The notes: generated by a model from the letters alone, not told the origin. Positions 38,347-47,607 are shown, counted from the first letter of the stretch. The stretch is DNA of 64,000 bases from Pseudoalteromonas sp. T1lg48 (GCF_002964785.1 NZ_PQCC01000018.1:682001-746000); one strand, 5' to 3'. Made by a program: numbers and translations.

Positions 38347-38411
38347 GATAATAATCATTCTTGTTTGTAATTGGAGCTCATTATAACGATACGCAAATAA
38401 CAATCAATATC
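38347..38411 (-). promoter_or_regulatory. Fur-regulated promoter of the DUF4856/imelysin/TonB operon
   Basis: On the minus strand, TTGATT (38402-38407) and TATAAT (38380-38385) are 16 bp apart. Two sequences match 13 of 19 positions of the Fur consensus GATAATGATAATCATTATC: 38393-38411, covering the -35, and 38347-38365, between promoter and start codon. The arrangement suggests repression by iron-loaded Fur. Confidence 0.65.
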
Positions 38412-38473
38412 ATTTATTAGATTATTTAAATTAAGTTATTAGTTATGATGAAGATAAGTTAAAGATATAGGAA

Positions 38474-39720
38474 CTAACTGAACTTTGACTTGGACTGCGG
38501 TAAAGACATAACAAACTTGGCACCGCCTAAGGCGCTGCTGTCAACGCGAATTTGACCGTGATGCCATTGCACAATTTTCGCAGTGATGGCCAGGCCTAAG
38601 CCATAACCACCTGTGCTTTTAGCACGGCTTTGGTCGAGACGGATGAAGGGCTTGAAGATGTCGGCCCGTTTTGATGGGGCGATACCGGCGCCATCATCTC
38701 GATATAGACGTCACATTGTTCCTCATTGGAGCAAATACGCACCTGAATATGATGGCGGGCGTGCTTTAGAGCATTACCGAGCAGATTCTGCAGGGCGCGG
38801 GCTAAAAAGTGCGGATCACACCGATAGAGGTTGGGCTGCTCGTGCAGCACCTCAATACGCACCTTGCTATCGAAGTTCAGTTTTTCCACCATGTTATCGA
38901 CCAATTCATTGAGGTCGACAAGTTCCAGTGCCAGGGTTGGCCCTTGCGCATCCAAACGCGCATAGTGCAGCATTTCGCTGACCAGATTTTCCAACTCGGT
39001 AATATCCGAGGTCATCGACTGCATATACTTTTGCTGCTTTTCGTTGCTGCCCTGCTCTAGCATGGCCAGGGCAAACTTGAGCCTTGCCAAGGGCGTACGA
39101 AATTCATGAGAGACGGAAGAGGTGAGCTCACGTTGAGCATTGAGCAGGCTGTGGATGCGCCGCTGCATCACTTGCAAGGCATCGGTGATAGGCAATAAGA
39201 AGGAGCGCCCCATATTGCTGACATTAATGTCGGTGCGCCCGTCCACCTGGGCACAGGTTTCACTGAGTTTATTAAAATCGCGCCACAGCATCAGGCTCCA
39301 AAGCCCCACCGGAGCGCCCACCAGCAGCAACACCAGCAAATAGGGGCCGACAAAGTTCTCACCGGGAGCATTAGGCAATTCCACCGGGCCTATTTGCAGT
39401 AGTTGCTCATCATCTAGGGGGACATACCAAAGCAGGTGCTCTTCGGCATCGAAAACATGCACCGCCTGGGCCTGTTCCAGGCGCACTTGCACCTGCTCCG
39501 GCAAAGCAATGTCGCTACGCTGCAGCTGACGCATAGGGTATTGACTGTTGATATACTGACGACCGAGCTCGCTTTGTGCCAGAGCTTTAAAGTTATTGCC
39601 CAGCTCCATCGCCAAAGGGGTAGATTGCTCGTCGGCGGGCCAAAGCCTCTCTATGGCCCCGGTCGCTATGACCAGGGAGACAATAATGTATAAATAAAGG
39701 CTGACAAAGAGTTTGCCCAA
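38474..39720 (-). pseudogene. Sensor histidine kinase (RstB-like, sensory module 2), frameshifted at the ATP-binding site
   Basis: With one base restored this is a kinase of about 415 residues: helix 1 (about 5-23), periplasmic domain of about 100 residues, helix 2 (about 125-147), H205 in SVSHEFRTPL, and N box QNLLGNALKHA. Near 38697-38700 the frame slips. The expected ...YIEDDGAGIAP needs GAGGATGAT but the sequence reads GAGATGAT. As it stands, translation leaves the frame and stops at 38596 with a 38-residue nonsense tail. Downstream, the original frame still encodes the G2 motif GGYGLGLAI and runs to a stop at 38474. The gene is either recently inactivated or the sequence lacks one G. Confidence 0.85.
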
Positions 39721-39725
39721 ACTAG

Positions 39726-40418
39726 TTATTCACTCCACGCATCGCTAACGAAGAGATAACCCTGACCCCAAACCGTCTTGATTTTATAGGGCTTATCACT
39801 GTTGTCACCGAGCTTTTTGCGCAACCGCGAAATACGCACGTCCACGGTGCGATCCAGGCCATCATATTGACGACCGATCATTTGCTCATGCACGTATTCA
39901 CGGCTTAACACCTCTCCGGCATTGCTGGCAAGCAACCAAAGCAGCTCGAACTCATGAGAAGTAAGCGTAATTTCACTGTCTTTTAAGGTAACGATGCGGC
40001 TGTTTTTATCGATTTTCAGCTCGCCAAAGGTGACGCTTTGCACCGCTTTATCCTGCTCCTGGGTACGACGCAACAAGGCGGTAATCCGCGCCAACAGCAC
40101 TCTAGGCTCTGCCGGTTTAATCACATAGTCATCGGCACCCAGTTCCAAGCCAATCACCTGGTCAAAGTCTTCGCCCTTAGCGGTTAACATCAGAATAGGA
40201 AAAGAATATTTATCTCGCACTTCGCGACAGACCGCAAAGCCGTCTTTACCCGGTAGCATCACGTCTAAAATCATCAGATCCACTTGATGCTTTTGCACAT
40301 AATCCATTACCTCGTCACCACGAGATAACACCTCAACGTTGAGGTTATTCTGTTGTAAGTAGTCCCGGGTTAGCTCTTGCAGAGCCAGGTCATCTTCGAC
40401 TAAGAGTATGTTCGCCAT
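39726..40418 (-). CDS. RstA-like response regulator (sensory module 2)
   Basis: This 230-residue OmpR-family regulator has receiver residues E8-D9, phospho-acceptor D52 in ILDVMLPG, LTAK and VIKPAEP, and a winged helix with YDGLDRTVDVRISRLRKKL and IKTVWGQGYLF. It is clearly paralogous to the regulator at 19864-20586. It starts 15 nt after the DUF3019-like gene and ends 5 nt before the kinase start codon. Its kinase partner is frameshifted in this sequence, so signalling may depend on cross-talk with module 1 if the lesion is real. Confidence 0.9.
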   Translation of the reverse strand: MANILLVEDDLALQELTRDYLQQNNLNVEVLSRGDEVMDYVQKHQVDLMILDVMLPGKDGFAVCREVRDKYSFPILMLTAKGEDFDQVIGLELGADDYVIKPAEPRVLLARITALLRRTQEQDKAVQSVTFGELKIDKNSRIVTLKDSEITLTSHEFELLWLLASNAGEVLSREYVHEQMIGRQYDGLDRTVDVRISRLRKKLGDNSDKPYKIKTVWGQGYLFVSDAWSE

Positions 40419-40433
40419 GGGCCAACTCCTGAA

Positions 40434-40814
40434 TTAAAAAAAGCTCCATACGGAACGCAAGCGTCGACGCGAGCTGCGTAACGTTTGCAATTCCAGCTGG
40501 GTATCTACGACTAATTCGCCTGTGTGCGCGTGAGTGAGGGAGTATATGGCTGGTAACTGAACCTTGGCTTTATACTGCCACCCCCCCTGTTGCTGCGCGG
40601 GCCAGCAGCCCAAGGTGCGATTATTTTCAAGCAAGCACACCGGTATGGCCTCGGGCAAAGTCCAGCGAATATTAACCTGCGTTGTACAGGCTTGTTCTTT
40701 GTTTTCAACCACACAAAATTGCGGCGAAATTTCCAACAGCTCGTCCCCGTATGCAGGCATGGCGGTCATAACCACCGCGCTGCCGATCACTGCTGTCGCC
40801 GCCAAACTCATCAT
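40434..40814 (-). CDS. DUF3019-like small periplasmic protein (sensory module 2)
   Basis: This 126-residue protein has a signal peptide (about residues 1-23, ending MPAYGDE). Four cysteines are spaced C-x8-C-x16-C-x9-C, followed by Trp, the same plan as the module 1 protein. It ends RRRLRSVWSFF, again basic and aromatic. The start ATG lies one nucleotide after the stop codon of the OmpV-like gene, so translation is probably coupled. Function unknown; the strict co-occurrence with an OmpV barrel and an RstAB-like pair suggests a role in envelope sensing. Confidence 0.75.
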   Translation of the reverse strand: MMSLAATAVIGSAVVMTAMPAYGDELLEISPQFCVVENKEQACTTQVNIRWTLPEAIPVCLLENNRTLGCWPAQQQGGWQYKAKVQLPAIYSLTHAHTGELVVDTQLELQTLRSSRRRLRSVWSFF

Positions 40815-40815
40815 A

Positions 40816-41640
40816 CTAAAAAAGGTGCTTCACACCGATAAACAAGGTCAACGAGGAAGAGTCCTTAAACAATGGGCTGGCCTCGGCTTGGGTATGATAA
40901 TCGATATATCCAAAGTGCATGCGCAGCGCATTATGCTCGTCGACTAGGTAGCTGACATCAATTTTAGCATAGGGTTGTATACTGCTACCAACGACAATGG
41001 CACCATAACCGCCTGTTTCTTCGCGACTTAAGCCATAGAAGTAGTCGTTCTGCTCGGAACTGCTGTAATTGATGCCAATATTGGGCTCCAATACCCATTG
41101 CCCGATACGATATCCCCAACGCCAACTTGCTTGAGCACGCCAGCCGCGATACACATCGCTGACATCCGCCAAGGCCTTGGCCTGAAATTGCCCTATTCCG
41201 GTAAAATAATGATATTCAAAACCGGCATCGAAAGCCCAGCGGCGCGTATCAAGCTCATCGACCCTCACTCTAGCCGGGCTGTCGGCGAGCAGAGAAGAGC
41301 TTCCTGCTTGCAGCGCGAAGACATTGCTGGGATGCCAGTCGACAAAAAACCGCGTTTCCGGGTTAATCTCGGTAATGGCGCTGAGCACATGCTCGTCTTG
41401 GTTGACAAAGGTGTAGCCCACCTGATTATTATCGAGATACCAGGTATCGGTGTAATAAGCGACATCGGGAACCAGGTACAAGTGCACATTGTCGCCTCCG
41501 TGCAGCGGGTTGCTCATCACTCCGTAACCGATGTTAATGCCAAGATGCCATTGCTCTAACGGCACCTCATTGGCATGCACAGCGCTACCCAACGCAGCCA
41601 AAACGGTGCTCAACACGGAAGTATGAAGCCCTAAACGCAT
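40816..41640 (-). CDS. MipA/OmpV-family outer-membrane protein (sensory module 2)
   Basis: This 274-residue protein has a signal peptide (MRLGLHTSVLSTVLAAL..., ending VHANE), alternating strands, the motif NDYFYGLSREETGGYGAI (equivalent to the YYFGIDAHEAT motif of module 1) and a C-terminal barrel signature (GVKHLF). I chose the ATG at 41640, which follows GGGGA and gives the same length as its paralogue; an upstream start would add 33 residues that spoil the signal peptide. First gene of the second sensory module. Confidence 0.8.
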   Translation of the reverse strand: MRLGLHTSVLSTVLAALGSAVHANEVPLEQWHLGINIGYGVMSNPLHGGDNVHLYLVPDVAYYTDTWYLDNNQVGYTFVNQDEHVLSAITEINPETRFFVDWHPSNVFALQAGSSSLLADSPARVRVDELDTRRWAFDAGFEYHYFTGIGQFQAKALADVSDVYRGWRAQASWRWGYRIGQWVLEPNIGINYSSSEQNDYFYGLSREETGGYGAIVVGSSIQPYAKIDVSYLVDEHNALRMHFGYIDYHTQAEASPLFKDSSSLTLFIGVKHLF

Positions 41641-41704
41641 ATGGTTCCCCAAGAATAAACGAGCCGCTATCCTAGCAACAGTCAAGGTTTTGTTCAGTAT
41701 GCAA

Positions 41705-41716
41705 TAACAATTGTTA
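41705..41716. promoter_or_regulatory. 12-bp palindrome upstream of sensory module 2
   Basis: TAACAATTGTTA is a perfect palindrome about 65 bp upstream of the OmpV-like start codon, in the 110-bp gap before ilvY. It may be an operator of the module; no clear -35/-10 pair could be fixed. Confidence 0.35.
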
Positions 41717-41750
41717 ACAAATCGCGCCCTTTTGGTCACCTAAACGCCAT

Positions 41751-42632
41751 TTATAATTGCTTCGCCAACTGCCAACAGGCGCCAAGCGCCGGCTCGGACA
41801 GCCGTCGCTGCAAGGCCACCAGGCCAAGTTCAAAAGGTGCCGGTGCATCACCCACCTTGACTATCTGTACCTTATCACTAAATGGGCTGTTTTCTAACAC
41901 CACCTGCGGGATCAAGGCCACTCCCAGGCCTAAACTGACCATGGAAACCAGAGCCTCATGGCCGCTGACCTGAGCATAAATGGGCGGCTGTATTCGCCTT
42001 GTTCGCCACCAATTAATCAGCCGGCTTCGATTCTCGCCCTGCTCGGGAATAATAAAGGGCAATTGTTCCCAGGCAATCGTCCCTCCTTGATTAATTTGCT
42101 GGCTCACCTCGCAGGGCATTTTTGGTGCGATAAACACCAGCTCCGACCAACCTAAACGGCAAAATGCCAACTGCTGTGCTAGACGTGCGGGTTTCGCGGC
42201 GATGGCCACATCTTCATGATGATCCAGGACTCGTTCAAGAGCCTGAGCCGGATCGCCAGTATGTAATTTCATCTCAATTTTACCATGGCGCTGACGCAGT
42301 GCCGATAACAAGGGATTCAAGAAACTGTAGGCGGCACTGACCGAGCAAAAAATACTGAGCTCTCCGGCGACTTCCTGCTCTTGGTTCAAGCTTGCTTTAA
42401 ACTGCTGCCAATGCACCAGGGTGTTTTTGGCATAGTGAGAGAAGTGCTCCCCCGCCGCAGTCAACTGTACATGACGGTTATCACGCACAAACAGCTCACA
42501 CCCCACTTCCTGCTCTAACTGTTTGATGTTACGACTCAGGGTCGAGGCGCTGATATAACACCGCTCGCTGGCACGACCAAAGTGCAGGGTCTCGGCAAGC
42601 GCCAAAAAGTAATGCAGTTGTTTATGTTGCAT
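41751..42632 (-). CDS. ilvY: LysR-family activator IlvY
   Basis: This 293-residue protein has an N-terminal winged helix (HYFLALAETLHFGRASERCYIS, then STLSRNIKQLEQEVG) and a periplasmic-binding-protein-like effector domain. It is divergent from ilvC, which IlvY activates in response to acetolactate or acetohydroxybutyrate in E. coli. The ATG at 42632 has GAGG upstream; a GTG two codons earlier is possible. Confidence 0.93.
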   Translation of the reverse strand: MQHKQLHYFLALAETLHFGRASERCYISASTLSRNIKQLEQEVGCELFVRDNRHVQLTAAGEHFSHYAKNTLVHWQQFKASLNQEQEVAGELSIFCSVSAAYSFLNPLLSALRQRHGKIEMKLHTGDPAQALERVLDHHEDVAIAAKPARLAQQLAFCRLGWSELVFIAPKMPCEVSQQINQGGTIAWEQLPFIIPEQGENRSRLINWWRTRRIQPPIYAQVSGHEALVSMVSLGLGVALIPQVVLENSPFSDKVQIVKVGDAPAPFELGLVALQRRLSEPALGACWQLAKQL

Positions 42633-42651
42633 GGCCACCTCATTTCAATAT

Positions 42652-42726
42652 ACGCAACACAATAATGCAAATATATCATTTTACGCAATACTCTATTTTG
42701 CCTAGAGTCAATAACAGACCTATTAG
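42652..42726 (+). promoter_or_regulatory. ilvY-ilvC intergenic operators and ilvC promoter
   Basis: Three copies of A[CT]GCAA lie at 42652-42657, 42665-42670 and 42683-42688, likely half-sites for IlvY. The ilvC promoter is TTGCCT (42698-42703) and TATTAG (42721-42726) with a 17-bp spacer. The repeats stop just upstream of the -35, as expected for a LysR activator. Confidence 0.6.
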
Positions 42727-42753
42727 CAGAACTATTATTTTCGAGGATCGACA

Positions 42754-44226
42754 ATGGCAAATTACTTCAACTCCCTACCGCTGCGCGAGCAACTGGCACA
42801 ATTAGGGCAATGTGAATTTATGGATCGCAGCGAGTTTAGCGACGGCGTCCAGGTACTCCTTGGCAAAAAGCTAGTCATTGTCGGTTGCGGTGCCCAGGGC
42901 CTAAATCAGGGGTTAAACCTTCGTGATTCGGGCTTAGACGTTAGCTATGCCCTGCGAGAGTCGGCCATTAGTGAGCAGCGTCAATCTTTCCTAAACGCAA
43001 GCGAAAATGGTTTTGTGGTCGGCACCTATGAAGAGCTTATCCCCGATGCGGATCTGGTGTTAAACCTGACACCCGATAAACAACATAGCGCCGTGGTTGA
43101 TGCGGTTATGCCACTGATGAAGCAAGGTGCTACCCTTGCCTACTCCCATGGCTTTAACATAGTTGAAGAAGGCAAGCAGATCCGCGACGATATTACTGTG
43201 ATCATGGTCGCTCCCAAATGTCCGGGGTCGGAAGTGCGCGAAGAGTACAAACGCGGTTTTGGGGTGCCCACATTAATCGCCGTGCATCCGGAAAACGATC
43301 CTGAAGGTAAGGGCCTGGCTCAAGCCAAGGCTTATGCCGCGGGTACTGGTGGCGATCGCGCCGGCGTACTGCTTTCGTCCTTTGTTGCCGAGGTAAAATC
43401 GGATCTGATGGGCGAACAAACCATACTGTGCGGCATGCTGCAAACCGGCTCCCTGCTGTGTTTCGATAAAATGGTGGAAAAAGGCATCGATCCCGGGTAC
43501 GCGGCAAAACTCATTCAATATGGCTGGGAGGTGATCACCGAAGCACTTAAACACGGCGGTGTCACTAATATGCTTGACCGCCTCAGTAACCCGGCGAAAT
43601 TAAGAGCCTTTACCCTTAGCGAAGACCTGAAAACCATTATGCGCCCGCTTTATAACAAGCATATGGATGACATTATCAGCGGCGACTTTTCCAAGGGCAT
43701 GATGGCGGACTGGGCCGAAAACGACACCAAGCTACTGGGCTGGCGTGCGCAAACGGCAGAAACGGCGTTTGAGCAACAGCAAAATAGCGATGTGCACATC
43801 AGTGAACAGGAATTTTTCGACAATGGCATTTTGATGGTAGCCATGGTCAAGGCGGGCGTAGAATTAGCCTATGAAACCATGACGGCGGCGGGCATCAAAG
43901 CCGAATCGGCTTATTATGAGTCGCTGCATGAAACACCGCTTATCGCCAATACCATAGCCCGTAAAAAGCTTTATGAGATGAATCGTACCATTTCAGACAC
44001 CGCGGAGTATGGCTGCTATTTATATAACCACGCCTGTTTGCCGCTGCTGCAACCCTTTATGCGCAACATAGACACGGATGTTATCGGCCGTGGCCTCGAG
44101 CAGACGGACAATGGTGTTGATAACCAGGCCCTGATCCAGGTGAATGCAGCTTTGCGTAATCACCCGGTAGAGATCGTCGGCACTAAGCTGCGAAGCTACA
44201 TGTCGGCAATGAAAAAGATTGTTTAA
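42754..44226 (+). CDS. ilvC: Ketol-acid reductoisomerase (class II)
   Basis: This 490-residue enzyme begins [21 protein letters not shown] and has the Rossmann motif [17 protein letters not shown]. Its long form carries the duplicated helical knot domain of class II enzymes (about 490 residues versus 330 for class I). It converts acetolactate to dihydroxyisovalerate in valine, leucine and isoleucine synthesis, with NADPH and magnesium. It is activated by the divergent IlvY and ends at a strong terminator. Confidence 0.98.
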   Translation: MANYFNSLPLREQLAQLGQCEFMDRSEFSDGVQVLLGKKLVIVGCGAQGLNQGLNLRDSGLDVSYALRESAISEQRQSFLNASENGFVVGTYEELIPDADLVLNLTPDKQHSAVVDAVMPLMKQGATLAYSHGFNIVEEGKQIRDDITVIMVAPKCPGSEVREEYKRGFGVPTLIAVHPENDPEGKGLAQAKAYAAGTGGDRAGVLLSSFVAEVKSDLMGEQTILCGMLQTGSLLCFDKMVEKGIDPGYAAKLIQYGWEVITEALKHGGVTNMLDRLSNPAKLRAFTLSEDLKTIMRPLYNKHMDDIISGDFSKGMMADWAENDTKLLGWRAQTAETAFEQQQNSDVHISEQEFFDNGILMVAMVKAGVELAYETMTAAGIKAESAYYESLHETPLIANTIARKKLYEMNRTISDTAEYGCYLYNHACLPLLQPFMRNIDTDVIGRGLEQTDNGVDNQALIQVNAALRNHPVEIVGTKLRSYMSAMKKIV

Positions 44227-44257
44227 ACAACGTAGGTAGCCACCGTCACTCCCTTGC

Positions 44258-44286
44258 GCCCAAAGTCGATGCTTTGGGCTTTTTTT
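44258..44286 (+). terminator. Terminator after ilvC
   Basis: An 8-bp stem GCCCAAAG/CTTTGGGC (44258-44265 with 44272-44279) is followed by seven T residues. Confidence 0.92.
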
Positions 44287-44425
44287 CTTTACGAATCAAT
44301 CACCCATTCATGCTTTGTAACAATTAGCCAACGGCCTAAGCGACAACCTAAACTATACTTAGACTAGTATGTGCTCCAAGGATTGGGCCCGAAGTATTGT
44401 CTATGCCTGAGCCGTGGAGGTTAGT

Positions 44426-45595
44426 ATGCGCACCTTAATCACCCTTATGGTACCGCTCCTTTTGTTATGGGGGTGCATTAGCACACAAGTCAAAGAGCTT
44501 CCCCCACCGCCAAACAACTTGGCACAGCACCCGCAGTTCCATGCACAAACTGTGGAAAGTCTGGAAGAGATATTCGCGCTCGATAGCTCAATGAAAGCCC
44601 AGTTAAACAACGCCTTTGCCACCCGCTCTGCAAATCTCAGTGCCACCAAGCGCTTGATGATGCACATTTTAGAAAATGGCGATAAAAGCGTGCGCTACCA
44701 ATCCGGTGCCACCCTGACCGCGGCGCAAACCTATAAACAACTGAATGCCAACTGTTTATCCCTGTCCATTTTAGCCTTTAGCATGGCCGAGCACTTGGGT
44801 TTAAAGGGGCAATTTCAACGCGTGCATATTCCGGAATATTGGGCACTTAATCGCGGTTATAACCTGCTCACCGGCCATATTAACCTGCGCTTATACCAGC
44901 CGCGTCATCGTAACGAGGTCTATGAATTGTACAATGCAGAGCGTGAGGTATTGGTTGATTTTGCCCCGGACATCTCCAACGGCAATTTTAAAACCACGGA
45001 AATCACCAAAGAGCGTGTCGCCGCCATGTTTTATAACAACAAGGGCGCCGCCGCACTAGTCGAGCAGGACTATGAACGCGCTTACAGCTACTTTTTCGCC
45101 GCCACACAAATGGACCCCTACTACTCGGGCGGCTGGGGAAATCTAGGTGTTCTCTATCGACTAATCAATGACTTTGAGCGCGCCGAAAGCGCCTATCAAT
45201 ACGCCATCAATATAGACAAGGATAACAACACTGCGCTCGGGAATCTGGCGATTCTTTATCGCCTCACCGAGCGCGAAAACCAGGCCGTGGATATAGAACG
45301 CAAACTGGCACAAATGCGCAGAAGCAACCCCTACTACCATATCGCTCTGGGTAACGACAGTCTGGTGCAAAAACAATATGCCCAGGCTCTGAGTCATTTT
45401 CGCAAGGCGCGCGAGCTGGATGAACGTATCCATGAAAGCTATTTTGGCATGGCCCACACCTATTACTTGATGGGTGATATTAAGGCCACACGCAAATACT
45501 TGCTAATGGCGCACAAAAAAGCGCAATTTGACTATGATAAGCTGCGTTATCGCGGCAAACTGGCTAGCTTGGAACTGATCGCAACAAATCGATGA
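44426..45595 (+). CDS. TPR-repeat lipoprotein with transglutaminase-like N-terminal region
   Basis: This 389-residue protein has a signal peptide with lipobox (LLLLWGC, Cys about 17). A region near 100-190 (QLNANCLSLSILAFSMAEHLGLKGQFQRVH, then TGHINLRLY) resembles a transglutaminase-like core with Cys and His but no clear Asp. About four TPR units follow from residue 205 (NNKGAAALVEQDYERAYSYFFAATQMDP, GNLGVLYRLINDFERAESAYQYAI and so on). The ATG at 44426 follows GGAGG. It overlaps the M28 peptidase gene by 4 nt (ATGA), so both are co-translated. Function unknown; an envelope scaffold is plausible. Confidence 0.8.
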   Translation: MRTLITLMVPLLLLWGCISTQVKELPPPPNNLAQHPQFHAQTVESLEEIFALDSSMKAQLNNAFATRSANLSATKRLMMHILENGDKSVRYQSGATLTAAQTYKQLNANCLSLSILAFSMAEHLGLKGQFQRVHIPEYWALNRGYNLLTGHINLRLYQPRHRNEVYELYNAEREVLVDFAPDISNGNFKTTEITKERVAAMFYNNKGAAALVEQDYERAYSYFFAATQMDPYYSGGWGNLGVLYRLINDFERAESAYQYAINIDKDNNTALGNLAILYRLTERENQAVDIERKLAQMRRSNPYYHIALGNDSLVQKQYAQALSHFRKARELDERIHESYFGMAHTYYLMGDIKATRKYLLMAHKKAQFDYDKLRYRGKLASLELIATNR

Positions 45596-46491
45596 AAGTA
45601 AATTTATACTTGTTGGTCGTGCTGGGGCTTTTTGCTTCGCACCTGGCCGTGGCGGCCGTGGCGACCACTGCGCCTCAATGGCACCAGGATGTAACCTACC
45701 TCAGCAGTGAAGCCCTGGCTGGGCGCAAGGCGGGCAGCGACAGCGGTGCTCAAGCCGGGGACTATGTGCAAACCCGGTTACAACAACTGGGTTATAAAAC
45801 TCAGGTACAGCCATTTGCCTTTAAGCAGGGCTTTTTTCAACAGGGTCAGGGGCGCAATATTATCAGCAATGACTGCCAACGAAATTGTGTGGTGATCAGT
45901 GCCCATTACGATCATTTAGGCAAACCCGGGCGTCACTATTACCCTGGAGCCAATGATAACGCCTCTGGCGTTGCCGCTATGCTTTACATAGCAGAGCAAC
46001 TGCAGCCACTGCGCGAGCAAATCACCTTTGCCGCCTTCGACGCTGAGGAAAACGGCTTGCATGGGGCCAAGCACTTCATCAAAGGCAAAAACGATGATGC
46101 CGTACGCCTAAATATAAATCTCGATATGCTTAATATGCCTCGCGCCAACAGCCGTTTGTTTTTCTATACCCGGGAAGTTTTATGCCCCATGGCTAAGGCG
46201 CATATTGATAACAGCCCCTTAAAAACACAAATGGCCAGAACCAATCGCAGCATCAATCGTCGTCTTAGTGCCGAGCGTATCGACTGGCTAAGGGCCAGCG
46301 ACCATTGGGCTTTTGCCCAGCAAAAATTACCCTTTATCTTTGTCACTTCTGCGGACGACCCGCATTACCACAAGCCAAGTGACACAGCGGCACAGATCCA
46401 TGGCGAACGTTATGCGCAAACGCTGCAGCTATTAACGCACTTTATTAGAGAATTGCTAGGACCTCGGTGCGGTGATTTTCATGCGCATTGA
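45592..46491 (+). CDS. Secreted M28-family zinc aminopeptidase
   Basis: This 299-residue protein has a signal peptide (residues 1-21) and the M28 di-zinc ligands in order: His in VISAHYDHLG, Asp in PGANDNASGVA, catalytic Glu and ligand Glu in DAEENGLHG, Asp in NLDMLNM and His in DDPHYHKPSD. It should remove N-terminal residues from peptides in the periplasm. It overlaps the TPR lipoprotein gene by ATGA, and its last 47 bp overlap the convergent GIY-YIG gene. Confidence 0.92.
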   Translation: MKVNLYLLVVLGLFASHLAVAAVATTAPQWHQDVTYLSSEALAGRKAGSDSGAQAGDYVQTRLQQLGYKTQVQPFAFKQGFFQQGQGRNIISNDCQRNCVVISAHYDHLGKPGRHYYPGANDNASGVAAMLYIAEQLQPLREQITFAAFDAEENGLHGAKHFIKGKNDDAVRLNINLDMLNMPRANSRLFFYTREVLCPMAKAHIDNSPLKTQMARTNRSINRRLSAERIDWLRASDHWAFAQQKLPFIFVTSADDPHYHKPSDTAAQIHGERYAQTLQLLTHFIRELLGPRCGDFHAH

Positions 46492-46741
46492 TAAATTTTT
46501 CCTTACCGGCGCGGCTGCGCTTTTTAATCTCGGCTTCGAGTTTACAGGCATCGCTCCGTGTCCCCACCGGCATAGTGAATACCAAGGTGAGCGGCCCCTT
46601 ACCCTTTAGATTCTTAGCCCCTTTTCCCTGCTCATGCGCCTGCAGGCGTTTAGCAACATTATTGCTGACCCCGGTATACCAGTGACCGTATCTTGTTTGC
46701 ACAATATACAACCACCATGACTCGGATTTATCTAAACTCAT
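46445..46741 (-). CDS. GIY-YIG nuclease-fold protein (YhbQ-like)
   Basis: This 98-residue protein is a lone GIY-YIG domain: WWLYIVQTRYGHWYTGVSNN, then the conserved Arg in AKRLQAHEQGKGAKNLKG and the Glu in KLEAEIKKRSR. Such single-domain proteins are widespread; some have nuclease activity but their role is not established. It converges on, and overlaps, the M28 peptidase gene. Confidence 0.88.
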   Translation of the reverse strand: MSLDKSESWWLYIVQTRYGHWYTGVSNNVAKRLQAHEQGKGAKNLKGKGPLTLVFTMPVGTRSDACKLEAEIKKRSRAGKEKFINAHENHRTEVLAIL

Positions 46742-46846
46742 TAAACTAATTACCTCGGTTAGGGTCTGATTTATGATTTCGCGCTTTACCTTCGGTGTCG
46801 AATGGGTATCATGCTAACAACAACTAATAAGGACTGATAATCGAAC

Positions 46847-47209
46847 ATGCAGTGGTTTAAACAGTTTTCGCTGGTAGCAGCCATCGTTATTGTATGCAGT
46901 AGTTTAAGTGCATGCTCTAGTTGGGTCTACCGCATCAATATTCCGCAGGGAAACTTTCTAGAACAATCCGACGTTGATAAATTACGAGTCGACATGACTC
47001 GCGAGCAGGTACTCTACGTGCTAGGTAAGCCGGTTGCAGAGGATGCCTTCGACAAGGATACCTGGTATTACCTTTATGTTTTCAATCTTGGTCGTGAATT
47101 TGAACAGCGCAAACAGCTTAAGCTAAAGTTTGCCAACGATCGCCTGGCCAGCATCAGCTCGGAAGATTACGAGCAACCGGAAGACTTTAATACCCCGCTA
47201 GAACAATAA
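46847..47209 (+). CDS. bamE: Outer-membrane assembly lipoprotein BamE
   Basis: This 120-residue protein has a lipobox (LSACSSW), then the BamE core motif YRINIPQGNFL, LRVDMTREQVLYVLGKP and the WYYLYVF strand. BamE stabilises the BamA-BamD complex that folds outer-membrane barrels. It is divergent from the GIY-YIG gene and converges on rnfH-ratA, a common grouping with smpB. Confidence 0.96.
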   Translation: MQWFKQFSLVAAIVIVCSSLSACSSWVYRINIPQGNFLEQSDVDKLRVDMTREQVLYVLGKPVAEDAFDKDTWYYLYVFNLGREFEQRKQLKLKFANDRLASISSEDYEQPEDFNTPLEQ

Positions 47210-47229
47210 CGAATTAAACGGGATGATGT

Positions 47230-47256
47230 AAAAACGCGGCCATGGCCGCGTTTTTT
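47230..47256. terminator. Bidirectional terminator between bamE and rnfH
   Basis: A near-perfect palindrome (AAAACGCGGCCA/TGGCCGCGTTTT) with T runs on both strands separates the convergent genes. Confidence 0.9.
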
Positions 47257-47274
47257 ATGTCACTGGTCTACAAG

Positions 47275-47607
47275 TTAGCCAGGGTCTCCGTTTTTCACCT
47301 TGGCACCGGTGATTTTATTGGCACGCCCTTCTTCTTTGGCTTTTTCGGCCCGTTTACGGCGAGCTTCTTTTGGATCGGCAATTAGCGGTCGGTAAATCTC
47401 AACCCGATCCCCAGCCTTAAGCTCGGTATCCAACTTGCAGGTACGATTCCAAATGCCCAGGGTTAGGTTTTTCATATCAATTTCCGGGCATTTTTCCACT
47501 ATGCCCGATTTCAATACTGCTTCTTCGGCCGTGCTGCCTTTCGGCACTTCAACACTAAGCACGGTTGCTTTATCGGGTAAGGCAAACACCACTTCAACTT
47601 CTATCAT
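47275..47607 (-). CDS. rnfH: RnfH family protein (ubiquitin-like fold)
   Basis: This 110-residue protein starts MIEVEVVFALPDKATVLSVEVPKG and has EIDMKNLTLGIWNRTC and DRVEIYRPLIADPKEARRKRA, as in RnfH (also called RatB/YfjF). The fold is a beta-grasp related to ThiS/MoaD, but it lacks a C-terminal GG. Function remains uncertain. It begins at the base where ratA ends. Confidence 0.92.
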   Translation of the reverse strand: MIEVEVVFALPDKATVLSVEVPKGSTAEEAVLKSGIVEKCPEIDMKNLTLGIWNRTCKLDTELKAGDRVEIYRPLIADPKEARRKRAEKAKEEGRANKITGAKVKNGDPG

